Below are positions 40,359-51,174 of a stretch of DNA of 64,000 bases, piece by piece. This stretch comes from JAOADN01 sp049323795 (lineage in GTDB: Bacteria > Pseudomonadota > Alphaproteobacteria > Rhodobacterales > Rhodobacteraceae). The stretch's first letter is position 1; each line of letters opens with the position of its first letter. The stretch lies in contig JBMOOH010000034.1 in the NCBI GenBank assembly GCA_049323795.1, positions 1 to 64,000 of the forward strand, given 5' to 3'. The position numbers and the translations under genes are program-made. Below the pieces are notes generated by a model. The model ran no database searches and was not told the origin of the DNA. It saw only the letters and a program-made list of their open reading frames with translations.

Positions 40359-41192
40359 TCAGCCGCGACGCGGATCGGCCGGATAGACCCCGAGAAGCGA
40401 CATGGAGCTTGTGAAATACGCCAGTTCCTCGAGCGCGAGCCGGACATTGCCGTCCTCGGGATGACCCTCGATGTCGGCATAGAACTGCGTCGCCGAGAAC
40501 GAACCGTCCACCATGTAGCTTTCGAGCTTGGTCATGTTGACCCCGTTCGTCGCGAAGCCGCCGAGCGCCTTGTAGAGCGCGGCCGGGATGTTGCGGACGC
40601 GGAACACGAAGGTGGTCATCATCGGTCCGGCGCCCCGGCGCGACAGGTCCAGCTCGCGCGCCATGACGAGGAAGCGCGTCGTGTTGTTCGGGTGGTCCTC
40701 GATGTGCCGCGCCAGGATATCGAGGCCATGGATTTCGGCGGCGATCTCGGAGGCAAGCGCGGCTTCGGCAGGATCGCCAAGCCGCGCCACCTCGCGCGCG
40801 GCGGCGGCGTTGTCCGACCAGTTCATGGTCTGAAGCCCGTGCGACCGGATGAAGCCCCGGCACTGCCCGAGCAGGATCGACATGGACCGGACGCGGCGCA
40901 CGCCGGCGAGCTTGGCGCCGCGCACGGCGAGGAGGTTGATGTGGACCCGCACGAAGGCCTCGTCCACGACGTGGAGCCCGCTTTCCGGCAGGAGGTGGTG
41001 GACATCGGCGACGCGCCCGTAGGTCGAATTCTCGACGGCGATCATGCCGAGATCCGCGTCTCCGCGCCGGACGGCGTCGATCGCGTCCTCGAAGGTGGCG
41101 CAGGGCAGCGGCTCCATGCCGGGCCGTGCTTCGCGGCAGGCCTGATGGCCATAGGCACCGAGTTCGCCCTGAAAGGCTATCCGACCAGGCAT
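40359..41192 (-). CDS. pheA: Prephenate dehydratase
   Basis: 277 aa, a monofunctional enzyme converting prephenate to phenylpyruvate in phenylalanine synthesis. The PDT domain begins RIAFQGELGAYGHQA and holds the catalytic/substrate motif NNTTRFLVM with Thr171-Thr172-Arg-Phe at 171-174; IAVENSTYGRVADVHHLL is the second conserved block. A C-terminal ACT domain (about 193-265, TTFVFRVRNIPAALYKALGGFATNGVNMTKLESYM...) binds phenylalanine for feedback inhibition. No chorismate mutase domain is fused. It is divergent from cycM by 130 bases, as in other Rhodobacteraceae. Confidence 0.95.
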   Translation of the reverse strand: MPGRIAFQGELGAYGHQACREARPGMEPLPCATFEDAIDAVRRGDADLGMIAVENSTYGRVADVHHLLPESGLHVVDEAFVRVHINLLAVRGAKLAGVRRVRSMSILLGQCRGFIRSHGLQTMNWSDNAAAAREVARLGDPAEAALASEIAAEIHGLDILARHIEDHPNNTTRFLVMARELDLSRRGAGPMMTTFVFRVRNIPAALYKALGGFATNGVNMTKLESYMVDGSFSATQFYADIEGHPEDGNVRLALEELAYFTSSMSLLGVYPADPRRG

Positions 41193-41258
41193 CTGCCCCC
41201 TCGTCTGCGGGCCCCGCGGCGTGGACCGGAGGGGCGATTTGGTCGCGGTAACTATACC

Positions 41259-41288
41259 TTGAAACCGCGCCGGGGAAGCGGATAGATA
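41259..41288 (+). promoter_or_regulatory. cycM: Promoter of cycM
   Basis: TTGAAA (41259-41264) and TAGATA (41283-41288) are 18 bases apart and end 34 bases ahead of the cycM ATG. Confidence 0.6.
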
Positions 41289-41322
41289 CGCCGCAACCCG
41301 GGGTCAGGCACAGAGACGCGAC

Positions 41323-41853
41323 ATGTTCGACACGATGACACTCACCAAGGCCGGCGGCGCGCTCACCGGTTCGCTTCTGGTCCTGCTGCTCGTCAAGTGG
41401 GGCGCCGATGTGCTCTACAACACGCGGCCCTATGCGGCGGAAGGTGAAAAGGCCGCGCAGGCCTATTCGATCGACACCGGCGCGACCAACGCGGCGGCCG
41501 CGGCCGACAGCGGCGCAACCCAGGTCGCCTTCGCCGATCTCTATGCGTCGGCGGATCCGGCCGCCGGCGAGAAGGTGTTCGGCAAGTGCAAGGCCTGTCA
41601 CAAGGTCGACGGAACGAACGGCACCGGGCCGAATCTCGACGGCGTGGTGGGCCGGCCTGTCGCGTCGGTTGCCGGCTTCGGCTATTCCGAGGCGATGAAG
41701 GCGCATGGCGGCAACTGGGATCCCGAGGTGCTCGACCTGTTCCTGGCGAACCCCAAGGGCGCCGTGCCCGGCACCAAGATGTCCTTCGCCGGCCTTCCCA
41801 AGGCCGAGGACCGGGCGAACGTCATCAAGTATCTCGCGTCGCTCGGCGGCTGA
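41323..41853 (+). CDS. cycM: Membrane-anchored cytochrome c552 (CycM/cy type)
   Basis: 176 aa. An uncleaved N-terminal helix (AGGALTGSLLVLLLVKWGADVLY, about 10-32) anchors the protein in the cytoplasmic membrane, followed by an acidic/Ala-rich linker (about 36-75) and a class I cytochrome c domain with haem motif CKACH (Cys89, Cys92, His93) and a methionine ligand in PGTKMSFAGLPK. The layout and the MFDTMTLTKAGGAL start match Paracoccus c552 (CycM) and Rhodobacter cy. It carries electrons from the bc1 complex to terminal oxidases such as the cbb3 enzyme encoded at 52-56 kb. A terminator follows. Confidence 0.93.
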   Translation: MFDTMTLTKAGGALTGSLLVLLLVKWGADVLYNTRPYAAEGEKAAQAYSIDTGATNAAAAADSGATQVAFADLYASADPAAGEKVFGKCKACHKVDGTNGTGPNLDGVVGRPVASVAGFGYSEAMKAHGGNWDPEVLDLFLANPKGAVPGTKMSFAGLPKAEDRANVIKYLASLGG

Positions 41854-41875
41854 GACCGCCCGGCCGGCGGACCAG

Positions 41876-41907
41876 GGGGGCCACGCCGCGCAGGCGCGGC
41901 CCCCTTC
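41876..41907 (+). terminator. Probable terminator of cycM
   Basis: GGGGGCC (41876-41882) pairs with GGCCCCC (41898-41904), with an inner CGC/GCG pair in the loop, followed by TTCGCTT. It is 22 bases after the stop codon. Confidence 0.6.
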
Positions 41908-42006
41908 GCTTCCGGACCGATGCCTCACGCATTCGAAACTTGAAGGCGCGCCCCCCGGCCCGCTAGCGTCAGGGCCGGACGCGCAGGGCGCAGAAGGGGA
42001 AGTCGC

Positions 42007-43905
42007 ATGAAGGTTCAGCCCGCGGCAGGGCCGCTTGCCGCCACACTGGTGCTCGCCGCGCTTGCGTTCCATTCCGGCGCGGCCCGGGCCGCGGACCCCG
42101 CCGCCCAGACCATCGTGTCGCACGCGATCACCACCTTCGGCGATCCGCCGAAATACGGCCCGGACCTTGCGAACCTCGACTACGTGAACCCCGACGCCCC
42201 GAAGGGCGGAGAGATTGCCGTGTCCTGGTTCGGCACCTTCGACAGCATGAACCCCTACTCCGACAAGGGCCGGTCCGGCTACCTCGCCACGATGATGTAC
42301 GAGGAGATGATGCAGGGCACCGCCGACGAGATCGGCACGCTCTACTGCGTCCTCTGCTCGACGGTGGAGTATCCCGCGGACAAGGCCTGGGCGATCTTCA
42401 CCCTCCGGCCCGAGGCCAGGTTCTCGGACAACAGTCCGCTGACCGCAGAGGACGTGAAGTTCACCGCAGACCTCTTTGCCAGGGAGGGGCTGGTGTCGTT
42501 CCGGGCCATCCTGGGGCAGTTCGTCGAGAAGATCGAGGTCCTGGACCCTGCCCGCGTGAAATACACGTTCAAGGCCGGCTCGCCGAGGCGCGACCGCATC
42601 CAGATGGTCGCGGGGCTGCCGGTCATGTCGAAGGCGTGGTTCGAGCGTACGGGCGCGAGGCTGGACGAGAGCCGGCTCGAGGCGGGCATCGGGTCCGGGC
42701 CCTATGTGCTGGACAGCTACAAGGTGAACGAGCGGATCGTCTACAGGCGCAACCCGGACTGGTGGGGACGGGATCTTCCGATCCAGAAGGGCCGGTGGAA
42801 CTTCGACACGATCCGGGTAGAGTATTTCGGCGACCCCACCTCGGCGCTCGAGGGCTTCAAGGCGGGCGCCTACACGTTCCGCAACGAGAACTCCTCCAAG
42901 CAGTGGGCGACCGCCTACGACTTCCCTGCCGTCCGGAACGGCACGATCGTCAAGGAGCTGATTCCGCACGGACTTATCGCCAACGGCCAGTCCTTTGTCT
43001 TCAACCTCCGGCGCGACAAGTTCAAGGCCCCCCGCGTGCGCGAGGCGATCGGGCTGATGTTCAACTTCGAATGGTCGAACGCGACGCTCTTCTACGGGCT
43101 CTACAGCCGCATCGACTCGTTCTGGGAGAACAGCAGCCTCGACGCGACCGGACTGCCCTCGCCCGGGGAACTGGCGCTGCTTGAGCCCCTGAAGGGCATC
43201 CTGCCGCCCGGCGTCATCGATTCCGAGCCGGTGATGGCGCCGGTCTCCGGCGACCGCCAGCTTGACCGCCGGAACCTGCGCCGGGCCGCCGCGCTGCTCG
43301 ACGAGGCGGGCTGGCCCGCCGGCGGCGACGGGCTGAGGCGCAACGCTGCCGGAGAGAGGCTGCGCGTCGAGTTCCTGGAGGACGACCCCGCCTTCGACCG
43401 CATCGTGAATCCCTTCATCGAGAACCTGAGGGCACTCGGTGTCGATGCCGTCCTGACCCGTGTCGATCCGTCCGAATACGAATTCCGCACCAGGGGCAAC
43501 CGCGAGGATCCCTCGAAGGCCTTCGATTTCGACATCGTGACGACGCAGCTTCCGACCGGCTACGAGCCCGGGGCGGGGCTGATCCAGTATTTCGGCACGG
43601 CGGGCAAGGACGACGTGTTCAACCTCATGGGCCTTTCCGATCCGGCGGTGGATGCGCTGATCGCCAAGGTCGTCGGCGCCGAGCGGAAGTCCGACATGGA
43701 GGTGGCCGCGCGGGCGCTCGACCGGGTGCTGCGCGCGCTTCGCTTCTGGGTGCCGCAATGGCACAAGGCCGCGCACACCGTGGCCTACTACAACATGTTC
43801 GAACATCCCGAGCCCTTGCCCCCATATGCGCTGGGCGAACTCGACTTCTGGTGGTACAACGCCGAAAAGGCCGCCGCGCTGAAGGCATCCGGCGCGCTCA
43901 GATAA
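42007..43905 (+). CDS. yejA: Peptide ABC transporter, substrate-binding protein (YejA-like)
   Basis: 632 aa, with a Sec signal peptide (about 1-29, ending ARAAD) directing it to the periplasm. It is a family 5 extracellular solute-binding protein: ISHAITTFGDPPKYGPDLANLDYVNPDAPKGGEIAVSWFGTFDSMNPY at the mature N-terminus, FTLRPEARFSDNSPLTAEDVKFTADLF in lobe I, and WVPQWHKAAHTVAYYNMFEHPEPLPPY near the end. The 'PPKYGPDFxHxDYVNPxAPKGG' start is typical of YejA, the binding protein for microcin C-like peptides and murein peptides. GAAGGGGAAG lies before the ATG. It heads a four-gene transport operon. Confidence 0.93.
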   Translation: MKVQPAAGPLAATLVLAALAFHSGAARAADPAAQTIVSHAITTFGDPPKYGPDLANLDYVNPDAPKGGEIAVSWFGTFDSMNPYSDKGRSGYLATMMYEEMMQGTADEIGTLYCVLCSTVEYPADKAWAIFTLRPEARFSDNSPLTAEDVKFTADLFAREGLVSFRAILGQFVEKIEVLDPARVKYTFKAGSPRRDRIQMVAGLPVMSKAWFERTGARLDESRLEAGIGSGPYVLDSYKVNERIVYRRNPDWWGRDLPIQKGRWNFDTIRVEYFGDPTSALEGFKAGAYTFRNENSSKQWATAYDFPAVRNGTIVKELIPHGLIANGQSFVFNLRRDKFKAPRVREAIGLMFNFEWSNATLFYGLYSRIDSFWENSSLDATGLPSPGELALLEPLKGILPPGVIDSEPVMAPVSGDRQLDRRNLRRAAALLDEAGWPAGGDGLRRNAAGERLRVEFLEDDPAFDRIVNPFIENLRALGVDAVLTRVDPSEYEFRTRGNREDPSKAFDFDIVTTQLPTGYEPGAGLIQYFGTAGKDDVFNLMGLSDPAVDALIAKVVGAERKSDMEVAARALDRVLRALRFWVPQWHKAAHTVAYYNMFEHPEPLPPYALGELDFWWYNAEKAAALKASGALR

Positions 43906-43924
43906 GAACGGGCAGTACGACCAC

Positions 43925-45001
43925 ATGGGCGCCTATATCCTGCGACGCCTTCTTCTGGTGATCCCGACGCTGTTCGGGATCATGGTCATCAACTTCGCGC
44001 TGACGCAGTTCGTTCCGGGCGGGCCGATCGAACAGATCCTCGCCAATCTCGAAGGGCAGGGCGACGTCATCGGCAACCTGACGGGCGCCTCGACCGAAAT
44101 CACCGCGGGCGGCAACGGCGGCTATGCAGGGGCGCGCGGTCTGCCGCCCGAGTTCATCGCCGAGCTTGAAAAGCAGTTCGGCTTCGACAAGCCGCCTCTC
44201 GAACGTTTCCTGACGATGATGTGGGACTACCTGCGCTTCGACTTCGGCGAAAGCTGGTTCCGGTCGATCGGGGTGATGGACCTCGTGATCGAGAAGCTTC
44301 CCGTCTCGATCACGCTCGGCCTCTGGTCGACGCTGATCGCCTACCTCGTCTCGATCCCGCTCGGCATCCGCAAGGCGGTGAAGGACGGAACACCCTTCGA
44401 TACCTGGACGAGCGGCGCCATTATCGTCGGTTACGCGATCCCGAGCTTCCTCTTCGCGGTTCTGCTGATCGTCCTTTTCGCGGGCGGCAGCTACTGGCGC
44501 ATCTTCCCGCTGCGCGGACTGACCAGCGACGACTGGGACCAGCTCAGCCTTGTCGGCAAGGCGCTCGACTACTTCTGGCACATCGCGCTTCCGGTGACCG
44601 CGTCCACGATTTCCAGTTTCGCCACCCTGACCCTTCTCACCAAGAACAGCTTCCTCGACGAGATCGGCAAGCAGTACGTGATGACCGCCCGCGCCAAGGG
44701 CCTGACCGAACGGCGGGTGCTCTACGGCCACGTGTTCCGCAACGCGATGCTGATCGTCATCGCGGGGTTTCCGGGGCTGTTCCTCGCGGTCCTCTTCGGC
44801 GGGGGGTTGCTGATCGAGACGATCTTCTCGCTCGACGGTCTGGGGCGGCTCGGGTTCGAGGCGGCGGTGCAGCGCGACTACCCGGTCGTGTTCGGCACGC
44901 TCTACGTGTTCGCCCTGCTGGGCCTGGTCGTCGGCATCCTGTCCGACCTCACCTATGTCCTCGTCGATCCGCGGATCGACTTCGGCACGCGGTCGGGCTG
45001 A
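43925..45001 (+). CDS. yejB: Peptide ABC transporter permease YejB
   Basis: 358 aa, six predicted helices. The N-terminus MGAYILRRLLLVIPTLFGIMVINFALTQFVPGGPIEQIL is the DppB-type permease start, and the cytoplasmic EAA loop YVMTARAKGLTERRVLYGHVFRNAM contacts the ATPase. A long periplasmic insert of about residues 35-100 (ANLEGQGDVIGNLTGASTEITAGGNGG...) is characteristic of YejB. It begins 19 bases after yejA, and its stop overlaps the yejE start by one base (TGATG), so the permease pair is translated in a coupled way. Confidence 0.93.
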   Translation: MGAYILRRLLLVIPTLFGIMVINFALTQFVPGGPIEQILANLEGQGDVIGNLTGASTEITAGGNGGYAGARGLPPEFIAELEKQFGFDKPPLERFLTMMWDYLRFDFGESWFRSIGVMDLVIEKLPVSITLGLWSTLIAYLVSIPLGIRKAVKDGTPFDTWTSGAIIVGYAIPSFLFAVLLIVLFAGGSYWRIFPLRGLTSDDWDQLSLVGKALDYFWHIALPVTASTISSFATLTLLTKNSFLDEIGKQYVMTARAKGLTERRVLYGHVFRNAMLIVIAGFPGLFLAVLFGGGLLIETIFSLDGLGRLGFEAAVQRDYPVVFGTLYVFALLGLVVGILSDLTYVLVDPRIDFGTRSG

Positions 45002-46100
45002 TGAAGCTCTCGCCGCTGAACCGGCGCCGCTGGCGCAACTTCAAGGCCAACCGCCGCGCCTTCTGGTCGCTGTGGATCTTCCTTGTCCTCTTCGGCCTGT
45101 CGCTGTTCGCCGAGGTACTGGCGAACGAAAAGCCGATCGTCGTCAGCTACAAGGGCGGGCTCTACTTCCCGATCTACCGCTTCTACCCCGAAACGGCCTT
45201 CGGCGGCGACTTCAAGACCGAGGCGATCTACCGCGATCCGGCGATCCAGTGCCTGATCGAGACCGGCGGCGTGCCGGACTGCTTCGACGACCCCGAAGCG
45301 GTCGCCGCCGATGCCGCGGACGGCGACTATCAGGGCGGGAAGGTCGAGGCGGGATGGATGATCTGGCCGCCGATCCCCTACAGCTACCAGACGATCAACG
45401 ACGTCGGCACGGCGCCGTCTCCGCCCGACCGCGCCCACTGGCTCGGCACCGACGACACTGCCCGCGACGTGCTGGCGCGGATCATCTACGGGTTCCGCCT
45501 GTCGATCCTCTTCACCATCATCGTCACCATCGCCTCGAGCCTCATCGGCATCGCGGCGGGCGCGGTTCAGGGGTATTTCGGCGGCTGGGTCGATCTGACG
45601 TTCCAGCGGCTCCTCGAGATCTGGGGCGCCACACCGGGACTTTACGTCATCATCATCCTCTTCGCGATCCTCGGGCGAAGTTTCTGGCTGCTCGTCGGGG
45701 TCACGATCCTGTTCGGCTGGCCGGCGCTGGTCGCGGTGGTGCGCGCCGAGTTCCTGCGCGCCCGGAACTTCGAGTATGTGCGCGCGGCCAAGGCGCTGGG
45801 CGTCAGTGACCGCGTCATCATGTTCCGCCACATCCTGCCGAACGCCGTCGTCGCCACGATGACGCTTCTGCCCTTCATCATCACGGGCACAATCGGCGGC
45901 CTCGCCGCGCTCGACTACCTCGGCTACGGCCTGCCGTCGAACCTGCCCTCGCTCGGCGAACTGACCAATCAGGCCAAGTCGAACCTGCAGGCCCCGTGGC
46001 TCGGCTTTTCGGCCTTCTTCACCTTCGCGATCATGCTCTCGCTTCTCGTCTTCATCTTCGAGGGCGTGCGGGACGCCTTCGACCCGCGGAAGACCTTCCG

Positions 46101-46104
<4 letters not shown>
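45001..46104 (+). CDS. yejE: Peptide ABC transporter permease YejE
   Basis: 367 aa from ATG 45001. The N-terminal cytoplasmic segment LSPLNRRRWRNFKANRRAFWSLWIFLVLFGLSLFAEVLAN is typical of YejE/OppC-type permeases. A large periplasmic loop (about 45-150) carries IWPPIPYSYQTINDVGTAPSPPDRAHWLGTDDTARDVLARIIYGFRLSILF, and the EAA loop is YVRAAKALGVSDRVIMFRHILPNAV. It partners YejB to form the channel. Its stop overlaps the GTG start of yejF by 4 bases. Confidence 0.93.
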
Positions 46105-47770
<1,666 letters not shown>

Positions 47771-47771
<1 letters not shown>

Positions 47772-48982
47772 TGAGGATACTCTTCGTCCACCAGAACTTC
47801 CCCGGCCAGTTCCTGAACCTCGCTCCGGCACTGGCGGCGCAGGGGCACGAGGTCACGGCCCTGACTGCCGAACGGAACCGGCGCGCCTCGCCGGTCCGGA
47901 CGTTCCGGTATCGCGACCCTGCGCCGGTGGCGGCGACCGGCCCGGCCCGCACCTATGCCGAGGCGGTCGAGCGCGGGACCCGTGCTGCGCATGCGGCAGA
48001 GCAGATCCGTTCGCGGCACGGGCTGGACCCCGACGTGGTGTTCGGCCATGGCGGCTGGGGCGAGACCCTGTTCCTGCGCGAGGTTTTCCCGAGGGCCAGG
48101 CATCTCTGCTATGCCGAGTTCCATTACCGCCCGACCGGCGCCGACACCGGATTCGACCCCGAGTTCCAGCCGGACGGACTTGCGGCGCGGATCGCCGTCA
48201 CGGCGCGCGCCGCTCACCTCCTCCAGTCGGTGATCCTTTCGGATGCCGCACTTTCCCCGACCGCCTGGCAGGCGTCGACCTTTCCGCCCGAGGCACGGGC
48301 GAAGATCGAGGTCATCCATGACGGGATCGACACCGTCCGCGTCCGGCCCGACCCTGCGGCGCGGGTCGCGCTGGCCGACGGAACGGTCCTGCGGGCGGGC
48401 GACGAGATCCTGACCTACGTCGCCCGTAACATCGAGCCCTACCGCGGCGCGCACATCTTCCTGCGCGCCCTTCCGGCCGTCCTTGCCGCCCGGCCCGGGG
48501 CACGGGTCGTCATCGTCGGCGGCACGGACACGAGCTACGGCCCGAAACCTGCCGGCGGAGGATCGTGGAAGGATCGACTCTGGCCCGGGATCGAGGGCAG
48601 GCTGGACGCTTCACGCGTCCACTTCCTCGGCCGGGTGCCATACCCGACCTTCCTGTCGCTGCTCCAGGTCACGCGCGTGCACGCCTACCTGACCTATCCG
48701 TTCGTCCTGAGCTGGTCGCTTCTCGAGGCGATGGCGGCCGGCGCCTCCGTGGTTGCCTCGCGCACGGCCCCGGTCGAAGAAGTGATCGAGGACGGCGTGA
48801 CAGGGCGGCTCGTCGATTTCTTCGATGTCGGTGCCTGGTCCGACGCGCTCGCCAGCGCCCTTGCCGATCCTGTCCGGGACGATCCGCTCCGCGCCGCCGC
48901 GCGGGCGGCCGTGATCGCAGGCCACGACCTTTCGACCGTCTGCCTGCCGCGGCTTGTGCGCTTCACCGCCGGCGCGGCCTGA
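47771..48982 (+). CDS. Glycosyltransferase family 4 protein, coupled to yejF
   Basis: 403 aa from ATG 47771, overlapping the yejF stop by one base (TGATG). MRILFVHQNFPGQFLNLAPALAAQGHEVTALT is the N-terminal Rossmann start; LGRVPYPTFLSLLQVTRVHAYLTYPFVLSWSLLEAMAAGASVVASRTAPVEEVIEDGVTGRLVDF is the GT-B donor-binding half. DPDVVFGHGGWGETLFLREVFPRARHLCYAEFHYRP is typical of the group annotated in Rhodobacteraceae as glycosyltransferase without known acceptor. Its fusion in translation with a peptide importer is odd; a link between peptide/cell-wall recycling and glycan synthesis is a guess. Confidence 0.85.
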
Positions 48983-49011
48983 GGCCGCGGGCTGCGCGGG
49001 TCTGGCCTCAG
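48979..49011. terminator. Bidirectional hairpin between convergent glycosyltransferase and hemN
   Basis: CTGAGGCC (48979-48986) and GGCCTCAG (49004-49011) are perfect complements and include the stop codons of both convergent genes. The loop is 17 bases and there is no T-run, so termination is plausible but weak. Confidence 0.45.
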
Positions 49012-50363
49012 ACGGCGGGGCTGTGGCCGGCCTTCGACAGGCCGTAGGCGTCGAAGTGCCGCGCGATCACGCGGGTCAGGGGCCTCGCGTGCTTCGGGAT
49101 GGCAAGCCCGCCGGGTGTCGCCGCCAGCATTCCGGGAAATGCCGCCAGCGCATCTGCAAAGACCTGCCCCGCATGTGCGGGAGGCAGGCCGCAGTCGCGG
49201 ACGAGCTCGTCGCGCGACACTTCGAAATCACACATCAGCGCCTCGATGATGCGGGATCTCCAGCGGTCCTCGGGGGTGAAGACATGACCCCGCGCGGTCG
49301 CAGGACGGCCCTCCCTGACCGCCCGGATGTATTCCGAAGTGGAGGCCGCGTTCTGCGCATAACCCTGCGGAAAGCGCGAGATTGCGGACGCCCCGAGCCC
49401 CACGAGAACCGGGGCGGTATCGTCCGTGTAGCCCTGGAAGTTCCGTCGCAGCCGTCCGGAACGCGCGGCCACCTCGAGCCCGTCGCCGGGCCGTGCGAAA
49501 TGGTCGATGCCGATCTCCTCGTAGCCGTCCCAGACGAGAAGGTGGCGCGCCGTGTCGAAAAGCCTCAGGCGCTCTTCCGGCGTGGGTATCGTGTCGGAGG
49601 GGATCATCGTCTGGCGCCGCGCCATCCAGGGCACATGCGCATAGCCATAGAGCGCCACCCGGTCCGGCGACAGCGACAGGAGCTTCTGTACGCTGTCGGC
49701 AATCCGCGCCGTGGTCTGGTTCGGCAGCCCGTAGAGGATGTCGGCGTTGAGCGACGAGACGCCGCGCGCCCGGATCATCTCGACAGCGCGCCGCGTGACC
49801 TCGTAGCTCTGGTCGCGCCCGATCAGCTTCTGGATCTCCGGGTCGAAGTCCTGCACCCCGATCGAGGCGCGCGTCATTCCCGCCGAGGCGAGCGCGTCGA
49901 GCCGCTCGTCATCGATCTCCTTCGGGTCGATCTCGACCGAGAATTCCGCCCCTTCGCCGAGCGGGACGACATCGAGAACGGCCCTCGCAAGCGAAGCGAT
50001 CCGATTCGCCGGCAGCAGGGTGGGCGTCCCGCCGCCCCAGTGCAGCCTCGACAAGGTGACGCCGGGCGCGAGGGTGCGGGACAGAAGGGCAAGTTCCGCC
50101 CCGAGGACATCGGCATAGGACAGCACGGGCTCGTCAGTCCGAGTGCCCTGCGTGCGGCAGGCGCAGAACCAGCAGAGCCGCCGGCAGAAAGGCACATGCA
50201 AATAGAGCGATATCCGTGAGCCCGCGGGAATCGCGCGGAGCCAGGCCTCGAAGCTTTCTGCCCCGACCGACGCGCTGAACTGCGGCGCGGTGGGGTAGCT
50301 CGTGTAGCGGGGCACACGCGCATCGAACAGTCCGAACCGGGCAAGTTGCGTAGTCTGGTCCAT
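49008..50363 (-). CDS. hemN: Oxygen-independent coproporphyrinogen III oxidase
   Basis: 451 aa. This radical-SAM enzyme makes protoporphyrinogen IX without oxygen, needed for haem (and bacteriochlorophyll where present) under anoxia. The cluster motif CRRLCWFC places Cys60, Cys64 and Cys67, with an extra Cys69 as in characterised HemN; GGGTPTLL follows at about 109-116, and RASIGVQDFDPEIQKLIGRDQSYE and YGLPNQT are the typical downstream blocks. The HemN C-terminal domain is present to about 445. No Shine-Dalgarno site precedes ATG 50363, and the predicted +1 falls on the ATG. An FNR box upstream explains low-oxygen activation. Confidence 0.96.
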   Translation of the reverse strand: MDQTTQLARFGLFDARVPRYTSYPTAPQFSASVGAESFEAWLRAIPAGSRISLYLHVPFCRRLCWFCACRTQGTRTDEPVLSYADVLGAELALLSRTLAPGVTLSRLHWGGGTPTLLPANRIASLARAVLDVVPLGEGAEFSVEIDPKEIDDERLDALASAGMTRASIGVQDFDPEIQKLIGRDQSYEVTRRAVEMIRARGVSSLNADILYGLPNQTTARIADSVQKLLSLSPDRVALYGYAHVPWMARRQTMIPSDTIPTPEERLRLFDTARHLLVWDGYEEIGIDHFARPGDGLEVAARSGRLRRNFQGYTDDTAPVLVGLGASAISRFPQGYAQNAASTSEYIRAVREGRPATARGHVFTPEDRWRSRIIEALMCDFEVSRDELVRDCGLPPAHAGQVFADALAAFPGMLAATPGGLAIPKHARPLTRVIARHFDAYGLSKAGHSPAV

Positions 50364-50369
50364 CCTGTA

Positions 50370-50411
50370 GGGTTAGGGTAACGGGGGACAATCCTCCTTG
50401 ACGCAGATCAA
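50370..50411 (-). promoter_or_regulatory. FNR box plus -10 for hemN; also adjoins fnrL
   Basis: TTGACGCAGATCAA (50398-50411) matches the FNR consensus TTGAT-N4-ATCAA. Reading toward hemN, TAACCC (50375-50370) lies 22 bases beyond it, the class II activator spacing, and predicts a start at about 50363. The same box ends 8 bases ahead of the fnrL ATG and its TTGACG could serve as part of an fnrL promoter, so FnrL may repress or tune itself. Confidence 0.85.
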
Positions 50412-50419
50412 CCGGCCAG

Positions 50420-51166
50420 ATGATACGAATAGACGGTCATACCATCCTGCCGGATTGCGGCGACTGCCCGATTCGTCATCGTGCGGTCTGTGCCAGGTGC
50501 GAGACCGACGAACTGCTGCACCTCGAGCAGATCAAGTACTACCGCAGTTTCGAGGCGGGCCAGACGCTCATCTGGTCGGGCGACCGCATGGACTTCGTGG
50601 CCTCGGTCGTCAGCGGCGTCGCCACCCTCACCCAGATGATGGAAGACGGCCGCACCCAGATGGTCGGCCTTCTGCTGCCCTCCGATTTCGTGGGGAGGCC
50701 CGGCCGCGAACGTGCCGCCTACACCGTGACCGCCGTCAGCGATGTCCTGATGTGCTGCTTCCGCCGGAAGCCCTTCGAGGACCTTCTCGGCACGACCCCT
50801 CACATCGGCCAGCGCCTGCTCGAGATGACGCTGGACGAACTCGATGCGGCCCGCGAATGGATGCTGCTTCTCGGCCGCAAGACCGCGCGCGAAAAGATCG
50901 CGAGCCTGCTCTCGATCCTCGCGCGGCGCGACGCCTCGCTGGGGCTCAGGGCAGGGTCCAAGAAGATCGCGTTCGACCTTCCCCTCACACGGGAGGCGAT
51001 GGCCGACTATCTCGGCCTGACGCTCGAAACCGTCAGCCGCCAGATGTCGTCGCTCAAGCGCGACGGGATCATCGAGCTTGACGGCAAGCGCCGCGTCCTC
51101 GTGCCCGACTTCGATCGCCTGACCGAGGAAGCCGGCGACGATGCGGACGGCGGTTTCCTCGTCTGA
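50420..51166 (+). CDS. fnrL: Oxygen-sensing regulator FnrL (Crp/Fnr family)
   Basis: 248 aa. Candidate [4Fe-4S] ligands are Cys13, Cys16, Cys24 and Cys27 in the N-terminal cluster CGDCPIRHRAVCARC plus Cys112/113 (LMCCFR), the Rhodobacter FnrL pattern. The cyclic-nucleotide-like beta barrel spans about 35-125 (IKYYRSFEAGQTLIWSGDRMDFVASVVSGVATLTQMMEDGRTQMVGLLLPSDFVGR), a dimerisation helix about 125-160, and a winged HTH from about 185 (LTREAMADYLGLTLETVSRQMSSLKRDGII). In low oxygen the cluster is stable and the dimer binds FNR boxes such as those at 50398, 52083 and 52115. It converges on the universal stress gene. Confidence 0.96.
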   Translation: MIRIDGHTILPDCGDCPIRHRAVCARCETDELLHLEQIKYYRSFEAGQTLIWSGDRMDFVASVVSGVATLTQMMEDGRTQMVGLLLPSDFVGRPGRERAAYTVTAVSDVLMCCFRRKPFEDLLGTTPHIGQRLLEMTLDELDAAREWMLLLGRKTAREKIASLLSILARRDASLGLRAGSKKIAFDLPLTREAMADYLGLTLETVSRQMSSLKRDGIIELDGKRRVLVPDFDRLTEEAGDDADGGFLV

Positions 51167-51174
51167 CCGGCAGG

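Noticed and set aside
39955..43926. A 1323-codon open frame on the minus strand
   Set aside because: It runs antisense to SRPBCC, cycM and yejA and through pheA in another frame, with arginine/glycine/histidine-rich out-of-frame composition; the genes on the proper frames have clear family motifs.
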